Positions 23,866 through 32,115 of a stretch of 64,000 nucleotides of DNA are shown here, piece after piece (the first letter of the stretch is position 1; every line of letters begins with the position of its first letter). The notes beneath the pieces were generated by a model. It saw nothing but the letters and a program-made list of their open reading frames with translations. It was not told the DNA's origin and did no database searches. This stretch comes from a virus. The DNA lies in IMG/VR virus record IMGVR_UViG_3300022602_004075, positions 1 to 64,000 of that record; one strand, given 5' to 3'. The translations under genes and the position numbers were made by a program.

Positions 23866-25214
23866 TATAATGTCCTATACCATTCTGCCAATGCAGGGAA
23901 TGTTTGTTCAAAGTTCTTGTTGCGACGTTGGTCGTATTGTTGATAAAACAGTTTGAAATCTCTTTGTAAAACAGTTTGTTCCATTGCACCCGAATGTGGT
24001 GTTATGACCACATCAAGGTAATCAATTAATCGCTTCAATTGATCAATTTCAAAGCCATGCAACGCACCGGTGTCTTGGTGTGTTTTGTAAAATGTACTTA
24101 ATCGTGTTCTATACTGGGTTCGAATATGATCTGGCAATACCAGCGGACTTTGAAAACTTGGAAAGCGTAATATATTTAGCGAGAAATTGATCGAGTCACG
24201 ACCGTATTCCAATTTCCAGTTGTATACCATTTCTAAGAAACTGTCCAGGCTGTCCAAACATAGTGCATTGATGGTTGCCATCACATGCAGGCCGCGGAAC
24301 TTGCCACTGTTTAACAGGCGTTCTACATTGTTGGCCCAGTCATCAAATACCAAACCGTCTCGGACATATTCAGCCTGCAGATTCATAGCTTCGTTACTGG
24401 TATATAAATCAACTTCGACGCCATCTATGGCTGTCAGCAATCGATCAATGTCTACATCGGTGCCCAGGTTGCTGTTGATTGCAAGACGTGTTGTTGATTT
24501 GCCCTTGTTGGTTTTGAACCATTCTATCAGCTTCCAGGTTTCTGCACTCATCAGAGGTTCGCCCCCGGTGATGCGCAATTCTTTTAGTGTTCTGTGCAGG
24601 TCTGATTCCCACCACTTGTGGAACGCTTCCACATAAGGATTTGGTTCGCCAAAACGATACAATTGACTTGAATCATGAGTGTGAGTAAAGTGATTGCGTC
24701 CGTCGCTGACAAGATTGACATAGGGACCATTTTGTTTGATATCTTTGACCCAGGTGCTGCTGAATGCCGGATTACAATAACTGCAAGCAAACTGGCAAGT
24801 ACGGTCAAACGCAATTTCCAGTGTTTGTAAATCCACGTCTTGATCTGCAGGAGTATTGTAAGCGAGATCCAAATCTGCGTCATTGTATATAACTGTTTTG
24901 TAAACACGGTCGCTGATGTTGTCGCGGCCAATGTCTTCAATCTTCCAGCAGTATTCACAACCTGTAGGACGTTCGCCCGCTTGCATTTGAGCACGTTCGG
25001 ATTTTTTCTTTGGCGTATTGTGTAGGGCTTTGGGGTTTGCTTCGACTTCGGCCACACTGACTTGATGCGGTAGCGGATGATGACACGAAGTGGTCTGTCC
25101 TGACCCCAACCAGATGGTAGCATTGTACCACTTGGCTCCACAGAAGCTGTCCGACTTGATGTCGATCACTCGGCGGCGATATTCTAAATCTGTTTCGTTA
25201 TTAATTCTCGGCAT
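23865..25214 (-). CDS. Radical SAM protein, CxxKW subtype (449 aa)
   Basis: Module variant with CGAKWYNATIWLGSG (C25), a single SCHHP cysteine (C44) in place of the CC pair, and CEYCW (C86, C89). Core CQFACSYC (C140, C144, C147) and TGGEPLM at 216-222. The same variant (CLAKW, SCYHPP, CSYCW and an N-P-Y-V-x-A-F segment) occurs in the 26476-27861 protein, so the two form a subtype pair. Both end with a QRRNKNFEQTFP/QRRQTNFLETFP motif. The start lies 31 bases inside the previous gene. Confidence 0.92.
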   Translation of the reverse strand: MPRINNETDLEYRRRVIDIKSDSFCGAKWYNATIWLGSGQTTSCHHPLPHQVSVAEVEANPKALHNTPKKKSERAQMQAGERPTGCEYCWKIEDIGRDNISDRVYKTVIYNDADLDLAYNTPADQDVDLQTLEIAFDRTCQFACSYCNPAFSSTWVKDIKQNGPYVNLVSDGRNHFTHTHDSSQLYRFGEPNPYVEAFHKWWESDLHRTLKELRITGGEPLMSAETWKLIEWFKTNKGKSTTRLAINSNLGTDVDIDRLLTAIDGVEVDLYTSNEAMNLQAEYVRDGLVFDDWANNVERLLNSGKFRGLHVMATINALCLDSLDSFLEMVYNWKLEYGRDSINFSLNILRFPSFQSPLVLPDHIRTQYRTRLSTFYKTHQDTGALHGFEIDQLKRLIDYLDVVITPHSGAMEQTVLQRDFKLFYQQYDQRRNKNFEQTFPALAEWYRTL

Positions 25215-26479
25215 TGTTCCAGTTCCGGTATGTAATCTGCAAGTTTAACTCCCCTGCTGTGGTCAAGTGTGTCGTTGTAATCAAAAAATGCAGTCAATTG
25301 ATGTTTATCAAATTCGGTTTGTTTGATCATGTTAATGAAATAATCTACTTTGTTGGCAAAGTATGATTCGGTACAATAACTTTTTGTTTGCTTCAACTGC
25401 TCCAGGCGCTCAATAGCAAGTTCTTTATTGGGAAAATTAAATGGCCAATACACGCCTTTGGAGGACTGGTTTAATAAAATTGTGGGTGGATGCGGTAATA
25501 CATCATCCAAGAACACCACCAACTCATACAGTCTTGTGATGTTGTACAAACTGACAGTGACGTTGACCGAAATATCTTCAGTGATTGTTTTGAGTGTTTC
25601 AATATTTTTTGTGATTGTTTCCCAATCAGCTGGCCAACGAATGTATTTATTCACCGAGCCATACCCATCCAAACTCAAAGTAAAAGATATATTTTTAAAA
25701 CGTTTCAACAAAGCCAAAATATTTTTATTTACATTTGTGGTATTTGTAATAATGGTCAACGCAATATCAGTGCGTCCTTTACTGATTGCAGTTTCTAAAA
25801 ATTTAGTGAACTCTGGCATGATAGTGGGTTCGCCACCGGCAATATATACCTGTTCTACTGTATCATAATCTACTATTTCTGACAGTTTGGTTTGATTGCT
25901 GTTTGGTTTAAATTTCCAATGCAATTTTTTATATTCTTTTTCAAGTTGAGTGCTGGAAGCCGGGCGGCAAGTACGACAAGCAAGATTGCATAGGTTATCA
26001 TTGCGTATGTCGTAGTATTTTAATTTTGGTTCTACGTTGTTGATGTCGGTACTGCCCAATTTGGATAACCACATTTTGGTATAACGCATCCGAGAACTTA
26101 CACCACCGCTGTCTTCCATTGAATAACAATAGTTGCAAGATTTTACACGTTCCCCCGATTTCATTGCAGATCTAACTTTTTCAAAATCTGCATCTTTATA
26201 AAAATCAAATGAGCTGTTGTTTTCTTTCAAGCTGTCGCTGTAGCAACACAATGCAATTTGGTTAGTTTCATTTATGTACATCTGTACAAATGGCAGTATG
26301 CAAAACGCCTTGTTGTCAAGCAACTGTTGATCGATCAAAAAACTGCCAGGAACATAACCAAATTTGCCAACACACTCGTCTTTGATGTTGTCGGGTAACA
26401 AATAGAACTGTTCTTCTGATGGGCAATCTGGCCAGGAATCGGCACGTATTGTATTATAAAATGATTGCCAGTCGTTCAT
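25184..26479 (-). CDS. Radical SAM protein with N-terminal SPASM-like module (431 aa)
   Basis: I use the ATG at 26479 (MNDWQSFYNTIRADSW), which overlaps the upstream stop (ATGA), rather than one 30 bases earlier. An extra N-terminal segment (1 to about 55) precedes CILPFVQMYIN (C60), LCC (C78, C79) and CNYC (C115, C118). Core CNLACRTC (C164, C168, C171) and AGGEPTIM at 214-221. The protein is Asn/Lys/Thr-rich and its gene is more AT-rich than the flanking members, hinting at separate origin rather than recent duplication. Confidence 0.9.
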   Translation of the reverse strand: MNDWQSFYNTIRADSWPDCPSEEQFYLLPDNIKDECVGKFGYVPGSFLIDQQLLDNKAFCILPFVQMYINETNQIALCCYSDSLKENNSSFDFYKDADFEKVRSAMKSGERVKSCNYCYSMEDSGGVSSRMRYTKMWLSKLGSTDINNVEPKLKYYDIRNDNLCNLACRTCRPASSTQLEKEYKKLHWKFKPNSNQTKLSEIVDYDTVEQVYIAGGEPTIMPEFTKFLETAISKGRTDIALTIITNTTNVNKNILALLKRFKNISFTLSLDGYGSVNKYIRWPADWETITKNIETLKTITEDISVNVTVSLYNITRLYELVVFLDDVLPHPPTILLNQSSKGVYWPFNFPNKELAIERLEQLKQTKSYCTESYFANKVDYFINMIKQTEFDKHQLTAFFDYNDTLDHSRGVKLADYIPELEQCRELITKQI

Positions 26480-27861
26480 TGTTGTCCGTAGTACTTGCAC
26501 TCGTTCCAAAACTCCCGCATCTCCGGGAAAGTCTCTAAAAAATTGGTTTGTCGACGCTGATCGTGTTCATTAAAGAAACGATAAAAGTCTGCACGTTGTA
26601 GTTTAACATAGCCAGGATCCAAATTGCGACCTTCCTTCATCCAGTCGATGTCACGGCGCATACGTTGTACTTCGTAGTCCTTGAATCCGTGAAATGGATC
26701 CTCGGCTGTTTCTAAATTCAGCTCCATCCAGTCGGCCACACGTTCCAATACCCCCACATACACTTCAGGCAATATTTGTAAACTTTGCCAAGTGGGTGTG
26801 CGTAGTAATGGAGTATCAAACCAAACACGTTGGTAGGTTGTGCTGTGGGCTCTACGTAGACTCAATATCCAATCCAGCTGGCTTTGTAAGCCCAGTACAC
26901 TGAGATTGTTCATGGTGATAATAAATGTCAGGCTGTTGCGATATGGAACTTCGGTAAGGTATCTTTCAACATAGTGCGACAGTCTACGTGGATCCAACCC
27001 GTGTCTAATGTAAGCAGCATGTTTCCAGTTGCCTGAATCCAAGCTGACATATTGCATAAAATGTTCAATGTTGGTATTGCATAGATTTTTAACATAGCCC
27101 AGGTACCGTTCAAACAGGGCCGGCTCTACAGAGAAGTTACTGGTCACATTTAAGTGTAGTTCAGGATTGGGCATGGCCAACACATAGTCAAACACTTTGT
27201 AGGTGTTTCGATCCATCAATGGCTCACCGCCGGTCATACGGAAATGTTTTAGCTGGGGGTACAGTTCAGGCCACCACTCCCAAAATGCGTCAACGTAGGG
27301 ATTGGCGTCACGAGCAGGAATAGGGCGATTGCGACCAGTAAAGTGACTGGGATCATTGTGTATAGTGCTAGTAGGATATCCGCCCCAACGATCGGCTTCT
27401 GCTTGCCAACTTGAACTAAATTGTGGACTGCAATAACTACAAGCCAAATTACAGGCGTGATTAAAATTAACTTCAACATAACTAGGAACCACATCATTTT
27501 CTTCTCCGGTTGAATTTTTGATTGTATCGTATGCTTCTGCTGCCCAAGGTTCGCCTGATCTATAATGACGATCACTCAATTGATCGTGCGCTTCAATATT
27601 CCAGCAATAAGAGCACTCGCTGGGTTTTTCGTTTTTAAGCATGATAACACGTTGCTGTTTCTTATGCTCGGTGTTGTGTAGTGCACCAGGATTTGTTTTG
27701 ATTGCTTCTGCGTCAATGGCATGCAAGGGTGGGTGATAGCAACTGTTGTTGAGCCCGGTGGGCAAATGTAGACTCACCTGCTTCCATTTGGCCAAGCAGA
27801 GTGCAGGACCAAGATCCTGTTTCATTTGTTCGGCTGCTGATAAAAACTTACTTTTGCTCAT
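26476..27861 (-). CDS. Radical SAM protein, CxxKW subtype (461 aa)
   Basis: First radical SAM gene of the array in transcription order. Module: CLAKWKQVSLHLPTG (C22), SCYHPP (C41), CSYCW (C83, C86). Core CNLACSYC (C137, C141, C144), TGGEPLM at 210-216. It resembles the 23865-25214 protein throughout, including the NPYVDAFWEWW segment before the GGEP strand and the C-terminal QRRQTNFLETFPEM. It is preceded by a 30-base gap, the only non-coding gap between genes of this operon. Confidence 0.92.
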   Translation of the reverse strand: MSKSKFLSAAEQMKQDLGPALCLAKWKQVSLHLPTGLNNSCYHPPLHAIDAEAIKTNPGALHNTEHKKQQRVIMLKNEKPSECSYCWNIEAHDQLSDRHYRSGEPWAAEAYDTIKNSTGEENDVVPSYVEVNFNHACNLACSYCSPQFSSSWQAEADRWGGYPTSTIHNDPSHFTGRNRPIPARDANPYVDAFWEWWPELYPQLKHFRMTGGEPLMDRNTYKVFDYVLAMPNPELHLNVTSNFSVEPALFERYLGYVKNLCNTNIEHFMQYVSLDSGNWKHAAYIRHGLDPRRLSHYVERYLTEVPYRNSLTFIITMNNLSVLGLQSQLDWILSLRRAHSTTYQRVWFDTPLLRTPTWQSLQILPEVYVGVLERVADWMELNLETAEDPFHGFKDYEVQRMRRDIDWMKEGRNLDPGYVKLQRADFYRFFNEHDQRRQTNFLETFPEMREFWNECKYYGQQ

Positions 27862-27891
27862 TTATATATTTTCTAAGATTTGATGAATTGG

Positions 27892-28788
27892 TCATTCTCT
27901 TATCATGGGTCCACGATTGCGAAATTGACTCTTGTAGTGTTGCTTGAAAAATGCACTGGCATCAGGATCCATATCCACTATAGGCAAACTCAGTTTGGTA
28001 CGTAAAATATCGCCTATGTTGGCACATTGGTCTGCTCCATCATGTTCAAAACTTTTCCATAGTGCAGACAACACATCAAAGTTCTGCACATCTCGATAGT
28101 TCCACCCTTCCAGCATCATCATATATGTGCCAAGACGTGCTCCATATATGGCCCAAAATCCGTTGTCGGCATCGGCTCCCACTGATTGCCAAATACACAG
28201 GTTGTCATAGTTGCGACTGTTTACCCGACTTTCAAATTCTTGTAGCGTGGGCTTGGCACCACGATCTAAACACATCTTGACACCTTCTCTAAAGCCGGCA
28301 CGCCAGGCTTGGAATGGTGTGGCATTGGGATATGTGGTGCTATAGCAATCGGCCATGGCCCAGTAGTTGGGATAAAAGCAAAACTCCACATCGTTGGCCG
28401 CGGTTCCATCTGAAGCTTCGTGTGTACGCATTGCGTAAACAAATTCTTTGGTCCAGCAACTCATACCACCGTTGCCGTACATCAATCCGTTAACAGCGTT
28501 ACGAGCCCGCCAACGAAAAACGCAAGAGTCATTAGTATTGTTAAGGGCCAGTTGCAGGTTGAAAAAATCAGGATCTGGAATATTATCTCCGTCAATAAGA
28601 ATAAAACGGTCTGTATCGCTTGCATCTGCAGCCGCTTTGTGAGCGGCATCACTGCCTTTAACTCCGTCCACTCGCTTGGCCCACGGTACCATGTTTTGGA
28701 TTCTGATCCAGTTGGTTTCTTTGTTTGGTTCGTCATAGGTTAAAAATATACAATCCAAGTCTGCTACATCAATAATTTGGTCGCTCAT
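27892..28788 (-). CDS. Glycosyltransferase-like protein (298 aa)
   Basis: GT-A-like start: LDCIFLTYDEPNKETNW, then RFILIDGDNIPDPDFF (about 77-92), where DGD is a DxD-like metal/nucleotide-sugar site. Later motifs are NGLMYGNGGM and PFQAWRAGFREGVKM. The same motifs appear in the C-terminal part of the 610-aa repeat protein at 6964-8796, so this is a compact version of that family. It probably transfers a sugar in the cytoplasm. It overlaps the upstream gene by 20 bases and lies directly before the radical SAM array. Confidence 0.65.
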   Translation of the reverse strand: MSDQIIDVADLDCIFLTYDEPNKETNWIRIQNMVPWAKRVDGVKGSDAAHKAAADASDTDRFILIDGDNIPDPDFFNLQLALNNTNDSCVFRWRARNAVNGLMYGNGGMSCWTKEFVYAMRTHEASDGTAANDVEFCFYPNYWAMADCYSTTYPNATPFQAWRAGFREGVKMCLDRGAKPTLQEFESRVNSRNYDNLCIWQSVGADADNGFWAIYGARLGTYMMMLEGWNYRDVQNFDVLSALWKSFEHDGADQCANIGDILRTKLSLPIVDMDPDASAFFKQHYKSQFRNRGPMIRE

Positions 28789-29134
28789 AAAATTCTGTCT
28801 CTGTGTATGTTTCTCCGGATTCTACAATCAATCCAGCGTGTGCTTTTACTACTTGAAATCCAGTGCTACCGGGTTCCAATTGTCTTCGATATGCCAGATC
28901 AGTTTCTATTTTTATCAATTGGCCTTTGGTCACTCGATAAAGATAATGTTGCTGATAGGTCTCTTGATCAACCACAACATAATCGCCCGACGCCGGGTGA
29001 TCGTTGGGTGAATTGGTGCAAAGATAAATGCGCCCTTTGGTATCGTAATACAGTCTGTATTCTGGTTCTATTGTCGGCCATACCACAAGTGCGGCCTTGA
29101 CTTCATCCCAAAATGCTTGTTCTTCTGGACTCAT
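28769..29134 (-). CDS. Hypothetical protein (121 aa)
   Basis: A soluble 121-residue protein with acidic helices at the start (SPEEQAFWDEVKAALV) and a beta-rich middle (RLYYDTKGRIYLCTNSP, DYVVVDQETY). I recall similar small proteins beside phage glycosyltransferases but can name no family. It overlaps both neighbours (20 and 32 bases), so it is translated together with them. Confidence 0.55.
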   Translation of the reverse strand: MSPEEQAFWDEVKAALVVWPTIEPEYRLYYDTKGRIYLCTNSPNDHPASGDYVVVDQETYQQHYLYRVTKGQLIKIETDLAYRRQLEPGSTGFQVVKAHAGLIVESGETYTETEFYERPNY

Positions 29135-29966
29135 AATATTTAATTAATTCCTGGGTGGCGTATGTTTTATCGTGATAGTGTACTGGATCATATTGATTGA
29201 GATTGTTGATCCTGATCATATCTCCATCGCGTTCTGGCATCACAGTTTCCAACCAGCTGTGTGTATCTGACCAGCCCTGGAAACCAGACTTCATGTGTAC
29301 AAAATTAACAAAGTCCATGGTAGGCATGGTTACAGATTCTGTGCCCACTATCAAACTGGCAATGGCATACAATACATCGGTGCTGGGTGTATCTTCTCTG
29401 CAATTTTTTAATTCGTCCCGATACAGATCCCAGTGTTCAAATACCATTTTGGCCACATTGAAAAAATCTGCGGCCTCGCGACTGTATCTAAAATACATCA
29501 ATCCATTATAAACATCAGGCAATTGATTGCTGTCAAACAGTTCTCTGTACTTTCTCACGCCTGAACGAATACCACGATATGTTTTGGCACCGGTACTTAA
29601 ACAAACATTTCGTAGTCTAAATGCAGTCCACCAGTGATCAATATTGCGTGTAAACAACAAATCACTTTCCAGTTTTATTGTTTCTTTAAAAGGCGTAAGA
29701 CCAAACACTTGCCATTCGTTAGCAAATTTTCTATCATTGGCAGGGTCATTATAATCCCGGGGCAAATCAATAATGTAATCAAAAGTACGATGATGACGTT
29801 CATCAAGTTTCTCCTTTGTGGCAGCATCTACAATCACTGCATAACTGTTGTTCTTCTGTGTTGCTTTGACATTGAGTGCTTGCAGATAGGCCAGCTCCAA
29901 ATAATCCACTGTGTCTGTATTTTGTGCAAATGTAACAAATCCCAACTGTTCTTTATGTTGGCTCAC
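29103..29966 (-). CDS. GT-A type glycosyltransferase-like protein (287 aa)
   Basis: An N-terminal Rossmann-like start (LGFVTFAQNTDTVDYLELA), then ETIKLESDLLFTRNIDHWW at about 95-113, where ESD takes the place of the DxD of family 8-like retaining glycosyltransferases. Further on VYNGLMYFRYS matches the acceptor-side loop of such enzymes. It is paralogous in pattern to the next upstream protein (29953-30774), sharing the F-(A/N)-x-x-T-x-TVDYxxxA start. It overlaps both neighbours. Donor sugar unknown. Confidence 0.65.
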   Translation of the reverse strand: MSQHKEQLGFVTFAQNTDTVDYLELAYLQALNVKATQKNNSYAVIVDAATKEKLDERHHRTFDYIIDLPRDYNDPANDRKFANEWQVFGLTPFKETIKLESDLLFTRNIDHWWTAFRLRNVCLSTGAKTYRGIRSGVRKYRELFDSNQLPDVYNGLMYFRYSREAADFFNVAKMVFEHWDLYRDELKNCREDTPSTDVLYAIASLIVGTESVTMPTMDFVNFVHMKSGFQGWSDTHSWLETVMPERDGDMIRINNLNQYDPVHYHDKTYATQELIKYYESRRTSILG

Positions 29967-30774
29967 AGACTGCCTCCACTATTTGTTCAAAATCTCTGCT
30001 TTGTAAATACTCTTTGTCCATCACATGTATGTTTTGATACGGAACCACTATGGCTTTTTCCTTGTGGTAAACTTGTACAAAATTATCAGTCAACATTATG
30101 CGTTCAATCTTTTTTTCTATGGTCAGCATGGGCCAAGGAATTCCTTGCGATTCATTCAGTGTATAACCATTGACAATGTTGTTGGCCATAGCAAACGCAT
30201 AGTCATTGCGATAGTTGCCTTCTCTCACGTGATACAACAAAGAATAATAATCGTAATTTCTTTGTATGCGACCCACCAAGTTAAAAAACAACCGACTGCG
30301 TTCAGTTTTTCTAAAAACTACCACTGTGGCCCAAACAAAAGGCAACCCAACAGCACCCATTTCCTCGGCCATTGGGCCAGCTGGTGTTACGCTATGATGC
30401 ATGAGTCTATAATCAAACGGTGTGTCAAACAATTTTAACAAGCTGTTATCCAACACCAGATAGTCAGTGTCTATCAAAACAGTTTCGTGGTACGGACTCA
30501 ATTCATATGCAAGATAACGATCAAAGTTACGCCATTGCAGTACCTGATTGTTGGTGTTTCTATATGTACTACCTGATGTATCGATCTTTATTACCTGATC
30601 GTAGGCAAATCCAGGTGTGGCATCTGTATCGGTTATCAAGGTTACGGGTAATTGTAGATGTCGATCAATCAATCGGCTGGTCAAATCAGCTATGCGAACA
30701 TAGTCAACTGTGCCGGTGTTGAAAGCGAATACTACAACTCCTCTAGATTTTTCTGAGTCGTTTGAGTTCTGCAT
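29953..30774 (-). CDS. GT-A type glycosyltransferase-like protein (273 aa)
   Basis: Starts VVVFAFNTGTVDYVRIADL, then LPVTLITDTD. The DxD motif of GT-A enzymes is clear in ETVLIDTDYLVLD (about 93-105), and LPFVWATVVVFRKT gives the second-domain strand. It resembles a family 8-like glycosyltransferase. With the 287-aa neighbour it forms a tandem pair near the promoter-proximal end of the operon, overlapping both neighbours (14 and 32 bases). Confidence 0.7.
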   Translation of the reverse strand: MQNSNDSEKSRGVVVFAFNTGTVDYVRIADLTSRLIDRHLQLPVTLITDTDATPGFAYDQVIKIDTSGSTYRNTNNQVLQWRNFDRYLAYELSPYHETVLIDTDYLVLDNSLLKLFDTPFDYRLMHHSVTPAGPMAEEMGAVGLPFVWATVVVFRKTERSRLFFNLVGRIQRNYDYYSLLYHVREGNYRNDYAFAMANNIVNGYTLNESQGIPWPMLTIEKKIERIMLTDNFVQVYHKEKAIVVPYQNIHVMDKEYLQSRDFEQIVEAVCEPT

Positions 30775-31057
30775 GTTGTTGATGCCAGGTATTCATCACT
30801 TGTTGATAGTGCTCACGTGCCAATTGTAACAATTCTGATCTATTGACCGCTATGGGATTTTGGTAGGTATCTTCCAGATACAGTTGATCCTCGGGCCAGG
30901 TAGTTAAAAAACTGATCAGGTCCATTGATATCAAAAATAAACCTCCGTTGTAAGGCACGTGCAGATCTGTTTGGATCTTTTCGCGTAGAATACGTTTATT
31001 GACCTGGTAATCAGTGGCCAGACGTATTTCGGCTGTGAGTTTTTCGAGTTCAGTCAT
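30743..31057 (-). CDS. Hypothetical protein, first gene of leftward operon (104 aa)
   Basis: A helical, charged 104-residue protein with a central PYNGGLFLISMDLISFL segment and a basic C-terminus (HAELKRLRKI). No domain recognised. It starts just downstream of a strong sigma70-like promoter, with a predicted leader of only about 18 bases and no visible ribosome binding site, so initiation may be near-leaderless. It overlaps the first glycosyltransferase gene by 32 bases. Confidence 0.6.
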   Translation of the reverse strand: MTELEKLTAEIRLATDYQVNKRILREKIQTDLHVPYNGGLFLISMDLISFLTTWPEDQLYLEDTYQNPIAVNRSELLQLAREHYQQVMNTWHQQHAELKRLRKI

Positions 31058-31065
31058 ATAGAATA

Positions 31066-31102
31066 AAAGGTGTAGATAGCTATTATACTACTCTACACCT
31101 TT
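31066..31102 (-). terminator. Hairpin terminator after the tail-fibre genes
   Basis: A 10-base perfect inverted repeat (AAAGGTGTAG and CTACACCTTT, 31066-31075 and 31093-31102) with a 17-base loop follows the stop at 31127. In leftward RNA the stem ends CUACACCUUUUAUUC, giving a short U-rich tail. It would end transcripts from the structural operon. The loop contains the -10 box of the next operon. The long loop makes the terminator call less certain than the promoter. Confidence 0.6.
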
Positions 31103-31110
31103 AAGGTCAA
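31082..31110 (-). promoter_or_regulatory. Sigma70-like promoter of the sugar/radical SAM operon
   Basis: On the minus strand TTGACC (31110-31105) is followed after exactly 17 bases by TATAAT (31087-31082), a perfect -10 and a 5-of-6 -35. The expected start is near 31075, about 18 bases before the ATG at 31057. This is a host-type, probably early, promoter, unlike the GATAAATA boxes before virion genes. It lies inside the hairpin described at 31066-31102. Confidence 0.8.
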
Positions 31111-31126
31111 CCTAATTAATCAGGTA

Positions 31127-32095
31127 TTAAGATACTACGATTGTGCTTCCTACTGTGCCCCAACTGTTGTTTGTCAAGTAAGTGGATTCTGGGTAAATGA
31201 TATTGACCTGGTGTGTCCAAGTGGTATTGATAGTTTGGTTAAACAGGTTGTTGGAGTTGTGTGCCGCTGCATACAAGTACATGTCAATGTAAAATACAGT
31301 TCCAACGTCTCCATTGGATCCTTGTGTGCCGTTGGTACGTATAGCAACCTGAGCATAGTCACCGGTGTAGGTATAAGCAGTACTGGTAATTTGTGATATG
31401 CTGGTACCACCCAAGAATGAACCACTTGCGCCACAGTTGAAATAACCGTAACCGGTGTTGTTGGTGGTTTGACTGTTGCCCGAACCACTGCGTCCTGAAT
31501 TTGAAAGTGCACCAAAAGTAATGGTACCAATACTGGTAATACAACCAGCCAAGTCAGTTGAACGAGTACTGCCCGAACCTGATCCACTCATGACAATTTG
31601 GATTTGTCCGCCAGCGTTGAAGAAATAACGCATGGCATCTGTACTGGCACTGAATGTTATGGCACGAGTAATTGACAATGACTGAGCTGCATAGGTGTTA
31701 CCAACTGACAAGTTAGGAGTGTATGATGATCCGGCAACGTTACTGCCTTGACCTGCACCGTAAAGAAGGTGGTTGTTGTAAAGTGTGTTGATAGCGCCTT
31801 GCAAACCACTTTGAGCAATGTTCAAAGTAGCACTGGTTGGAACAGTAAGAGCTGTTGCGGCATTGCTTTGATGACGGTTTGCGGCATTGATAGTGTTGAT
31901 CAAACTGGCCCATTGTGTTGCAGTTACCAAACCGGCACTGGTAGCTGACTGACTCACCGCAGTTTGTCCGTAACCATATTGTCCATTTCCGGTGGCCCAA
32001 ACTGTGTTTAAAGCATTGTTGGAGGTACCGACAGAAGGGCCAACAAAATTGTTGTATTCTGCTGTTGTTATTAACTGGCCGCTTGCGTATGTCAT
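31127..32095 (-). CDS. Putative tail/virion structural protein (322 aa)
   Basis: A Ser/Thr/Asn/Gly-rich protein with the low-charge composition of phage fibre proteins. The N-terminus (TYASGQLITTAEYNNFVGP, then GYGQTAVSQ and TQWASLINTINAANRHQ) matches a domain I recall in tail-associated proteins of aquatic T4-like phages. The C-terminal half is beta-rich with many SGSGS runs. A good AAAGGA ribosome binding site precedes it. It is the last gene of the structural operon, followed by the hairpin terminator. Confidence 0.6.
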   Translation of the reverse strand: MTYASGQLITTAEYNNFVGPSVGTSNNALNTVWATGNGQYGYGQTAVSQSATSAGLVTATQWASLINTINAANRHQSNAATALTVPTSATLNIAQSGLQGAINTLYNNHLLYGAGQGSNVAGSSYTPNLSVGNTYAAQSLSITRAITFSASTDAMRYFFNAGGQIQIVMSGSGSGSTRSTDLAGCITSIGTITFGALSNSGRSGSGNSQTTNNTGYGYFNCGASGSFLGGTSISQITSTAYTYTGDYAQVAIRTNGTQGSNGDVGTVFYIDMYLYAAAHNSNNLFNQTINTTWTHQVNIIYPESTYLTNNSWGTVGSTIVVS

Positions 32096-32115
32096 TTACT
32101 GTTGTTCCTTTATTC

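Noticed and set aside
15647-27861. Classical RiPP cluster with a short precursor peptide
   Set aside because: No small Cys/Gly/Ser-rich precursor, leader peptidase or transporter is seen. The two paralogs of unknown function are too large for normal precursors, though they remain candidates as partners.
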